From Gemmatimonadaceae bacterium (GTDB taxonomy: Bacteria; Gemmatimonadota; Gemmatimonadetes; Gemmatimonadales; Gemmatimonadaceae), in contig JACMOE010000579.1 in the NCBI GenBank assembly GCA_014378185.1, forward strand, positions 1 through 11,780: a stretch of 11,780 nucleotides of DNA, in the 5' to 3' direction. Under the pieces are notes generated by a model. That model ran no database searches, had not been told where the DNA came from, and worked only from the letters and a program-made list of their open reading frames with translations. Position numbers and translations under genes: made by a program. Shown piece after piece: positions 6,290 to 11,780 of this stretch. Numbering within the stretch: the first letter of the stretch is position 1; the number at the start of each line of letters is the position of its first letter.

Positions 6290-6482
6290 CCGCGCCGCTA
6301 CCGTGTCCCGGTAAACGAGGCTAGCTTTTACGGTTGAATGCGCACCCAGCACACGCGTTGATGTCCGTTCGAGTCCTGCCGCCCTCATGCGTGATGGGCG
6401 GCTCACCACGCGTTGTGCCCAATCGCCTCGCAGCCACCGTGCCGCGCTGTGTGCTCCGCTTCCTCCGCCCCACCTGTCCTTA
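6290..6482. other. Rest of the divergent intergenic region, aspS upstream sequence
   Basis: This 193-bp stretch separates the minus-strand operon from aspS. I see no ORF with family resemblance, no convincing promoter for aspS and no Shine-Dalgarno directly before its ATG. A 5-bp hairpin is possible (GCGTG 6389-6393 with CACGC 6407-6411). A T-loop-like nonamer GTTCGAGTC at 6367-6375 is discussed among the rejected items. The aspS promoter should lie here, but I cannot place it. Confidence 0.6.
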
Positions 6483-8264
6483 ATGTCAGCCACCTCGCTC
6501 GCCACGAGTCTTCGAACGCATCCCTGTGGTGCCCTTCGCGTCGAGCATGTCGGCCAGCGCGTGCGGCTTGGCGGCTGGGTGCATCGCGCCCGCGACCTGG
6601 GCGGCCTGGTGTTCGTGGACCTGCGTGATCGCGCCGGCCTCGTGCAGGTCTCGTTCAATCCCGCGACCTCGAGCGCCGATGTCTGCGCGCTCGCGGCGTC
6701 ACTCGGTGCGGAAACGGTCGTGCTCGTGGAAGGCACCGTGGTGGGCCGACCGCAGGCCATGACGAACGCAGACATGCTCACCGGGGCCATCGAGGTGCAC
6801 GCCACCGCGTTGCGCATCGTGGGCCCTGCCGTGACACCGGCCATTCCGGTGGCGCGCAGCAAGGGCGAGCCGCTGCCGGCGGAGGAGTTGCGCCTCAAGT
6901 TCCGCCACCTCGACCTGCGGCGCGAAGAGCTCCAACGCAACATCATGTTGCGGCATCGCCTGCTCCAGCGCACGCGCCGCTTCCTGAGCGATGGCGGGTT
7001 TCTCGAGGTCGAGACACCCATCCTCACCAAGCCCACCCCAGAGGGTGCGCGCGATTACCTGGTGCCAAGCCGCGTGCACGCGGGCGAGTTCTATGCACTG
7101 CCGCAATCGCCGCAGATCTACAAGCAGCTGCTGATGGTGGCCGGTTACGACCGCTACTTCCAGCTTGCCCGTTGCTTTCGCGATGAGGACTTGCGCGCCG
7201 ACCGACAGCCGGAGTTCACGCAGATCGACATCGAGGCATCGTTCGTTGGGCAGGAGGACGTGATCGATTTTGCCGAGGAGCTCATTCGGGCGCTGTGGAT
7301 CGAGGGCGAGAGCACGGTGCCGGCGGGTCGGATCCGGCGGATGGCGTACGCAGACGCGCTCGAGCGCTATGGCATCGACCGGCCCGCCCTGCGCTTTGGC
7401 CTGGAGGTCGAGGACGTCAGCGAGGTGTTCCGCGGCAGCGAGTTCCCGTTCACGTCGGCAGCGTTGGCGGCGGGCGGCCGTGTACGCGGCATTCGCGTAC
7501 CCGGCGGAGCGACCCTCTCGCGCAAGCAACTGGATGAAATCGACGCCCTCGCGAAGGGTGCGGGCGCGCGCGGACTGTTGCGGATCAAGCGGCTCAACGG
7601 CGTGCTGGACGGCGCTGTGGGCAAGGTGCTCGACGATGCGTCGTCGGCTCCGCTCGGCCTCGGCGAAGGCGACCTGGGATTGTACGTCGCCGCGGAGGAC
7701 CACGTGTCGAGCCCAGCGCTCGACCGGGTTCGCCAGGACGTGGCGCAGCGCATGGGTCTGGTGCCCGCTGCCGTGAACGCGTTCGTGTGGATTACCGACT
7801 TTCCGATGTTCGAGCGGGATGCCGCGTCCGGCGCGCTGGCGGCGGTCCACCATCCCTTTACCGCGCCGCATCCGGCCGACGTCGCTCTGCTTGCGAGAGA
7901 GCCCTGGAAGGCCCGTGCTTTGGCGTACGACCTGGTGCTCAACGGCACGGAGCTCGGAGGCGGCAGCATCCGCATCAGCGATCCGGCGGTGCAGGCGCAG
8001 ATCTTCACGCTGCTCGGCATCGACGACGCCACGGCACAGATGCGCTTCGGCTTCCTGCTCGAGGGGCTGCGCGCGGGCGCGCCTCCGCACGGCGGCATCG
8101 CCTTCGGCTTCGACCGCATTGCCATGCTGCTCGCGGGCGCCACGTCGTTGCGCGAGGTCATCGCATTTCCCAAGACCACCGCGGCGCGCGCCCTGTTCGA
8201 GGGCGCACCGGCTGTGGTTCCGCAGGGTGACCTGCGCGACCTGCACATTCAACTGGAGTCCTGA
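6483..8264 (+). CDS. aspS: Aspartyl-tRNA synthetase, bacterial type
   Basis: AspRS charges tRNA(Asp) with aspartate. The 593-residue length equals the bacterial type (E. coli 590). Domains are the OB-fold anticodon-binding domain (1-115), class II catalytic motif 1 around FLEVETPILTKPTPEGARDY (173-192), flipping-loop and pocket region PQSPQIYKQLLM (207-218), motif 2 FRDEDLRADRQPEFTQIDIE (232-251), the bacterial GAD insertion (about 300-425), VLNGTELGGGSIRI (485-498) and motif 3 GIAFGFDRIAML (538-549). The ATG at 6483 puts the conserved LRTHPCGALRVEHVGQ right after a nine-residue N-terminus; an in-frame ATG at 6387 would add 32 unlike residues. At the position that separates discriminating from non-discriminating enzymes (His31 in Pseudomonas aeruginosa) it has Leu39. 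It is first in the run to phoH, which begins 5 bases after its stop. Confidence 0.97.
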   Translation: MSATSLATSLRTHPCGALRVEHVGQRVRLGGWVHRARDLGGLVFVDLRDRAGLVQVSFNPATSSADVCALAASLGAETVVLVEGTVVGRPQAMTNADMLTGAIEVHATALRIVGPAVTPAIPVARSKGEPLPAEELRLKFRHLDLRREELQRNIMLRHRLLQRTRRFLSDGGFLEVETPILTKPTPEGARDYLVPSRVHAGEFYALPQSPQIYKQLLMVAGYDRYFQLARCFRDEDLRADRQPEFTQIDIEASFVGQEDVIDFAEELIRALWIEGESTVPAGRIRRMAYADALERYGIDRPALRFGLEVEDVSEVFRGSEFPFTSAALAAGGRVRGIRVPGGATLSRKQLDEIDALAKGAGARGLLRIKRLNGVLDGAVGKVLDDASSAPLGLGEGDLGLYVAAEDHVSSPALDRVRQDVAQRMGLVPAAVNAFVWITDFPMFERDAASGALAAVHHPFTAPHPADVALLAREPWKARALAYDLVLNGTELGGGSIRISDPAVQAQIFTLLGIDDATAQMRFGFLLEGLRAGAPPHGGIAFGFDRIAMLLAGATSLREVIAFPKTTAARALFEGAPAVVPQGDLRDLHIQLES

Positions 8265-8269
8265 CGCGC

Positions 8270-9223
8270 GTGAGCGACGGTTCAGTCACACAGAAGGTCT
8301 CGACCGAGGGAGCGGACATGCTCACCCTCGCGGGCGTGAACGACGGGAATCTCGTGGAGCTGTCGCGCCTCTGCGGCGTGCGGGTGGCGTTGCGAGGCGA
8401 CGCCATGTCGATCACGGGCCCGTCCGAACTCGTGTCGCGTGCCGTGGAGATCGGGCGCCGCATGGTGGATCGCGCTCGCCAGCGCACGGAGCTCTCTCCG
8501 GACGACGTGCTGCGCCTCAGCGAGGACGACGGCGGCGATCCCAATGGCAACGGGATGGCCGACGGCCGCATTGCGCTGCCGGGTATGCGCAAGCTCATCC
8601 AGGCCAAGACCACGGGCCAGGCGGAGTATCTCGCAAAGATCGGCGAGAACGACATCGTGGTCGGCATCGGTCCCGCGGGCACGGGCAAGACGTTCCTTGC
8701 GATGGCGGCGGCGGTGGATGCCCTCGTGAAGAAGCGCGTGAAGCGCATCATCCTCGCGCGGCCGGCCGTGGAAGCGGGCGAGAGCCTCGGTTTCCTGCCG
8801 GGCGACATGCAGGCCAAGGTGGATCCCTACCTGCGGCCGCTGTACGATGCGCTGGACGAGATGATGCCGCAGGAGCGGGTGCAGAAGGCGCTGGAGACGC
8901 GGGTCATCGAGATCGCGCCACTCGCCTTCATGCGCGGCCGCACGCTGAGCGACGCCTTCGTCATTCTCGACGAGGCGCAGAACGCCACGACCATGCAGAT
9001 GAAGATGTTCCTCACGCGACTGGGCGTGAATTCCCAGATCGTCATCACGGGCGACAAGACGCAGATCGACCTGCCGAAGCGCGAGGAGTCGGGGCTCATG
9101 CAGGTGGAGCGCATCCTGCCCGGCATCGAAGGCATCGCCTTTCATTACTTCACGGACGTCGACGTCGTGCGTCATCGGCTGGTGCGCGACATCATCAAGG
9201 CGTACGTGGAGGATGGCAACTAG
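8270..9223 (+). CDS. phoH: PhoH-like P-loop ATPase (YbeZ type)
   Basis: A 317-residue cytoplasmic P-loop ATPase. An N-terminal KH-like part (about 15-70) precedes the PhoH domain: Walker A GPAGTGKT (134-141), ARPAVEAGESLGFLPGD (163-179), Walker B FVILDEAQN (230-238), VITGDKTQIDLP (258-269) and a C-terminal RHRLVRDIIKAY (301-312). In E. coli the orthologue YbeZ works with YbeY in rRNA processing and has helicase-like features; the exact activity is unsettled. The GTG start at 8270 is 5 bases after aspS, with GGAG at 8254-8257 inside aspS as a distant ribosome site. The 3' end overlaps ybeY by 11 bp. Residues 84-98 are an acidic, Gly/Asn-rich linker that looks flexible. Confidence 0.95.
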   Translation: MSDGSVTQKVSTEGADMLTLAGVNDGNLVELSRLCGVRVALRGDAMSITGPSELVSRAVEIGRRMVDRARQRTELSPDDVLRLSEDDGGDPNGNGMADGRIALPGMRKLIQAKTTGQAEYLAKIGENDIVVGIGPAGTGKTFLAMAAAVDALVKKRVKRIILARPAVEAGESLGFLPGDMQAKVDPYLRPLYDALDEMMPQERVQKALETRVIEIAPLAFMRGRTLSDAFVILDEAQNATTMQMKMFLTRLGVNSQIVITGDKTQIDLPKREESGLMQVERILPGIEGIAFHYFTDVDVVRHRLVRDIIKAYVEDGN

Positions 9224-9671
9224 CACCGTGACGCACGTCGTGCAGGTGGCAACCGAGCAGGTTCGCATTCCCGTGGCGCGCGGTCGGGTGGGGCGCGTCG
9301 TCGTCTCCGTGCTCCGGGCGGAAGGCGTGGGCGAGGCGGAGGTGTCAGTCACCTTCGTCACGAACCGGCGGATGGCGGCGCTGAACCGTCGGCACCTCGG
9401 TCACGCCGGTGCCACTGACGTCATCTCGTTCGGCTTTGCGCCAGTGGCCGAAGGCGCGCCGGTGACGGGCGACATCTACATCGCGCCGGCGGTGGCGCGT
9501 CGTAATGCACTGGCGCATGGCGCCGGCATTCGGGAGGAATTGCTGCGGCTCGTGGTGCACGGCACGCTGCACGTATTGGGGCACGACCATCCCACGGACG
9601 ACGCGCGCACCACGTCGCCCATGTGGCGCCGCCAGGAACGGTTGCTCCTGCGCACGTTGCGGTTCGCATGA
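9213..9671 (+). CDS. ybeY: Endoribonuclease YbeY (rRNA maturation factor)
   Basis: YbeY is a small metal-dependent RNase needed for 16S rRNA 3' end maturation and ribosome quality control in E. coli. The 152-residue protein has ALNRRHLGHAGATDVISFGF (56-75), GDIYIAP (86-92) and the zinc motif H116-GTL-H120-VLGHD-H126. The usual form is HGxLHLxGYDH; here Tyr is His124, a mild change. The start is ambiguous. ATG at 9213 overlaps phoH by 11 bp, with GGAGG (9208-9212) touching it directly, too close to act as a normal ribosome site. In-frame GTGs at 9228 and 9240 would be better spaced or start nearer the first conserved strand. Ribosomes finishing phoH probably re-initiate here. It ends in an ATGA overlap with the following gene. 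Confidence 0.94.
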   Translation: MATSTVTHVVQVATEQVRIPVARGRVGRVVVSVLRAEGVGEAEVSVTFVTNRRMAALNRRHLGHAGATDVISFGFAPVAEGAPVTGDIYIAPAVARRNALAHGAGIREELLRLVVHGTLHVLGHDHPTDDARTTSPMWRRQERLLLRTLRFA

Positions 9672-10915
9672 ACGGAGCCGCCATCGGCGTCGCCGCCGGC
9701 GCGGTGCTGGTAGCCACGCTCGCGGCCGCGGCAGACGGCGCGCTGCTCGGGGGTGACCCCGAGCCCGGTCCAGCACCGAGTGTCGTCGGTGCGCTGCGGC
9801 GCAGGGAACGGGCGCATCGCACGCTGGCCCTGTCACGCGTGCTGGCGCACCTGCTGGCCGGTGCGGCACTCGCGCGGTGGCTCGACATCCATCGCGGCGA
9901 TGGCGTGCGTGGCGCGGCGATCGCGCTGGCCTCCGCGCTCGTGGTGGTAATCATCGTGGAGGGAATGGGACGCTCGCTCGGGTTTGCCACGGCGCCGCGG
10001 TTCACGCTGGCGTTCGCGCCACTTGTGCGTGTGTTGGAGCTGCTGCTGTCTCCCGTGCTGCGCCTGGGCTCTGCGCTGGACACCCTGTTCGAGCGGCTCA
10101 TGCCCGCACCTACCATCGAGGAACGAGCGGAGCAGCGCGAGGAAGCCACTGAGCAGTTTCGCCAGGTGGTGGCCGCGGAGGCCGACGTCTCACACGGCGA
10201 AGAGGCCCTGATTCACGGCGTATTCTCGCTGGGAGACACTGCCGTGCGCGGGGTGATGGTGCCCCGCGTGGACATCGTCGGCATCGACAACACCACGCAC
10301 TGGAGCGAAGTCGTGGACCGCGTCCGCAGCAGCGAGCACGCGCGATTTCCCGTGTACGACGAGACGCTCGACAACGTGATCGGAATCCTGTACGCGAAGG
10401 ACCTGCTACCGTTCGTGATCGACGACGACGAGCCGATGCTTGGCTGGCAGGGCCTCGTGCGTCCGGCCACGTTCATCCCCACGTCCAAGCCGATCGATGC
10501 GCAACTGCGTGACTTCAAGGCCAGTCGCACGCACATCGCCATCGTGAGTGATGAATTCGGTGGCACGGCGGGGCTCGTCACCATTGAAGACGTGATCGAG
10601 GAGATTGTCGGCGAAATTCGTGACGAGTACGACGACGAGGACCCGGAGATCGAGCAGGAGGAAGGTTGTCGCTTCTGGATCAGCGGCCGCCTGGCGCTCG
10701 ACGAATTGAGCGAGCTGCTGGGCCAGGATTTCGTGCAGCACGACATCACGACCGTGGGCGGCCTGGTGTACGAGACCTTCGGACGCGTGCCGCGCGCCGG
10801 CGAGTCCGTGGTGATTGCGGCGTACAAGATGGTGGTCGAGCGCGTGCGCGGCCGTCGCATCGAGCGTGTCTACTTCGAGCGCATCAAGCCGGTGCTGGCG
10901 GAGGACGACGCGTGA
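9668..10915 (+). CDS. CorC/CNNM-type protein: degenerate DUF21 membrane domain, two CBS domains, CorC_HlyC domain
   Basis: A 415-residue membrane protein. Hydrophobic segments at about 5-28, 53-70, 82-98 and 112-133 stand where the DUF21 (CNNM transmembrane) domain belongs, but its hallmarks are eroded: the usual GAETA-like start is AADGALL (21-27) and the GE-x-x-PK motif is replaced by EGMGRS (98-103). The cytosolic part is well kept: GVFSLGDTAVRGVMVPRVDI (184-203) into CBS1 (195-250), CBS2 (265-320) with AIVSDEFGGTAGLVTIEDVIEEIVGEI (291-317), an acidic linker (319-332) and the CorC_HlyC domain (336-407). CBS pairs of this family bind ATP-Mg; members are linked to Mg2+ homeostasis or transport. 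Its place after phoH-ybeY equals ybeX (corC) in E. coli. ATG at 9668 overlaps ybeY (ATGA). Transport activity is doubtful given the membrane domain. Confidence 0.9.
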   Translation: MNGAAIGVAAGAVLVATLAAAADGALLGGDPEPGPAPSVVGALRRRERAHRTLALSRVLAHLLAGAALARWLDIHRGDGVRGAAIALASALVVVIIVEGMGRSLGFATAPRFTLAFAPLVRVLELLLSPVLRLGSALDTLFERLMPAPTIEERAEQREEATEQFRQVVAAEADVSHGEEALIHGVFSLGDTAVRGVMVPRVDIVGIDNTTHWSEVVDRVRSSEHARFPVYDETLDNVIGILYAKDLLPFVIDDDEPMLGWQGLVRPATFIPTSKPIDAQLRDFKASRTHIAIVSDEFGGTAGLVTIEDVIEEIVGEIRDEYDDEDPEIEQEEGCRFWISGRLALDELSELLGQDFVQHDITTVGGLVYETFGRVPRAGESVVIAAYKMVVERVRGRRIERVYFERIKPVLAEDDA

Positions 10916-11780
10916 CTTCCACCGACCTGCTGCTTGCCCTTTCGGTGCTCTCCGTGGCCGCGCTCACTGCGGGCGGCATGGCGATGCGCTCGGTCAGCCG
11001 TATCTGGCTGCGGCACTGGGTGGAGCAACAGCTCCGGGGGTCGCGCGCTGCGCTGGCATACCTGGAGCGCCCGCACCGCCTGATCATCGCCGCCAGTGCC
11101 ACCGTGGCGCTCATCCTCGTGCTGAGTGGCGAACTGCTCGCGAGCGATCACGCGCAGAGCCTGAAGGACATGGCCATCGCCATGGCAATTTTCGCCGCGG
11201 CGGTCATCGTCCTCGGGCAACTGCTGCCGCGCGCCGTGGCGCGGCGTTTCGCACCGCAGGTGGCGTCATTCCTGTCGCCGCTCCTCGAGGCCGCGGCCGT
11301 CATCGCCGCGCCAGTGGTAACCGCAGGCCGGCTTGCGAGCCGGCCCTTCGAGCGGCGCCCCGCCGCACAGCGGCACACCGAGCGCGATACCATCCAGGAC
11401 CTGCTGCGCGAAGGTGAGCTCGAGGGCGTGGGCGAGCGGCAGGAGATGGAGATCATCACCGGCGTGATGGAGTTCGGCGACAAGGTCGTGGGCGACGTCG
11501 CCATTCCCCGCGAGGAGATCTTCGCCATCCCGCGCGAGGCGAGTGCGCGCGAGATTGCCGAGGAGGTGGCGACATCTTCATTCAGCCGCGTGCCGGTGTA
11601 CGAGGGCTCGCTGGACCGCATTGTCGGGATGATCCACGCGTTCGACGTACTGAAGGTGCGCGGGGAGCGTACGCCCGAACTGCGACCCGTGGCCACCGCG
11701 CTCCCAACCACGCCGTGCAGCGACCTGCTGTTTCGCATGCTGCGCACGCGCACCCATCTCGCCATCGTGCAGGACGCCGA
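10912..11780 (+). CDS. Second CorC/CNNM-like protein, DUF21-like membrane domain and CBS domains, 3' end missing
   Basis: A second, diverged member of the same family begins with GTG at 10912, overlapping the stop of the previous gene by 4 bp (GTGA), and stays open to the window end (289 complete codons). Hydrophobic segments lie at about 5-26, 57-77, 86-104 and 119-138. The segment VLGQLLPRAVARRFAPQVASFLSPLL (100-125) aligns by eye with the DUF21 pattern GE-x-x-PK-x-x-A, with Gln103 for Glu and Arg107 for Lys. A cytosolic helix with LLREGELEGVGERQEMEIITGVMEFGDKVVGDV (164-196) leads to IPREEIFAIP (198-207) and CBS1 with SRVPVYEGSLDRIVGMIHAFDVL (225-247). CBS2 begins near 258 and is cut just after HLAIVQDA (282-289). 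Tandem placement suggests the two proteins act together, perhaps as a heterodimer. Whether it has a CorC_HlyC domain cannot be seen. Confidence 0.87.
   Translation, partial: MTSTDLLLALSVLSVAALTAGGMAMRSVSRIWLRHWVEQQLRGSRAALAYLERPHRLIIAASATVALILVLSGELLASDHAQSLKDMAIAMAIFAAAVIVLGQLLPRAVARRFAPQVASFLSPLLEAAAVIAAPVVTAGRLASRPFERRPAAQRHTERDTIQDLLREGELEGVGERQEMEIITGVMEFGDKVVGDVAIPREEIFAIPREASAREIAEEVATSSFSRVPVYEGSLDRIVGMIHAFDVLKVRGERTPELRPVATALPTTPCSDLLFRMLRTRTHLAIVQDA

Noticed and set aside
6315..6390. tRNA-like pattern before aspS: TAGCT at 6322, GGTTG at 6332, and the exact T-loop nonamer GTTCGAGTC at 6367-6375, at the canonical 45-base distance from the T8-like base.
   Set aside because: The T-stem has two mismatches, the acceptor arms do not pair, the anticodon arm has no 7-base loop and lacks T33. 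It is not a functional tRNA; a decayed remnant cannot be excluded but chance is enough.
6387..6482. Upstream ATG at 6387 as the aspS start.
   Set aside because: It would add 32 Arg/Pro/Cys-rich residues with no match to AspRS N-termini; the ATG at 6483 gives the family's usual start.
6699..8252. Long open frame of about 517 codons on the minus strand opposite aspS.
   Set aside because: Long antisense frames are common in GC-rich coding DNA; the translation is low-complexity and lacks any motif, while aspS on the plus strand is unmistakable.
8282..9361. Minus-strand open frame of about 359 codons opposite phoH and ybeY.
   Set aside because: His/Arg/Val-rich antisense shadow without recognisable domain or start signal.
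1..11780. CRISPR arrays, insertion sequences, integrase/attachment sites, toxin-antitoxin or defence genes.
   Set aside because: I saw no direct-repeat arrays, transposase or recombinase motifs, or base-composition break; the window reads as vertically inherited core chromosome.

Overview
The window is dense bacterial chromosomal DNA, about two thirds G+C by eye, with almost no intergenic space. Ten of the eleven genes belong to, or sit beside, conserved housekeeping families. The only envelope-type genes are a receptor, a signal-peptide protein and two CBS membrane proteins. A predicted outer-membrane-type protein suggests a diderm. The gene complement and neighbourhoods look most like Gemmatimonadota to me, but that is recollection and inference, not a search result.

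Layout. 1-2546 (+): the 3' end of trpA, overlapping by 1 bp a chemoreceptor-like gene with an unusual multi-spanning membrane input domain, a GAF domain and a full MCP signalling hairpin. 2548-2583: a small intergenic stretch with an inverted repeat and a plausible promoter placed so that folB would be read from a leaderless mRNA. 2584-4343 (+): folB, folK, yqeK and a standalone LytR_C-domain gene, each overlapping the next by 4-8 bp. 4272-6253 (-): a predicted signal-peptide, beta-rich protein followed by rlmN (ATGA overlap). The 3' end of rlmN runs 72 bp into the end of the LytR_C gene. 6254-6482: the divergent control region. 6483-11780 (+): aspS, phoH, ybeY and two tandem CBS-domain membrane proteins of the CorC/CNNM type, the second cut by the window end.

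How the genes work together. folB and folK encode consecutive-branch enzymes of folate synthesis (dihydroneopterin aldolase and the pyrophosphokinase). rlmN, ybeY, aspS and probably phoH serve ribosome and translation quality. phoH-ybeY-corC is the same order as ybeZ-ybeY-ybeX in Escherichia coli. Nearly all junctions are stop/start overlaps (TGATG, ATGA, GTGA) and clear Shine-Dalgarno motifs are scarce, so translational coupling is likely the main mode of initiation inside the operons.

I found no mobile element, CRISPR array, rRNA or functional tRNA, and no clear evidence of a new multi-gene system. The observations most worth a second look are the matched leaderless-promoter arrangements before folB and the minus-strand operon, the codon-registered antisense overlap of rlmN with the LytR_C gene, the HAMP-less 7-TM-like chemoreceptor, and the pair of CorC-like proteins with eroded DUF21 membrane domains.
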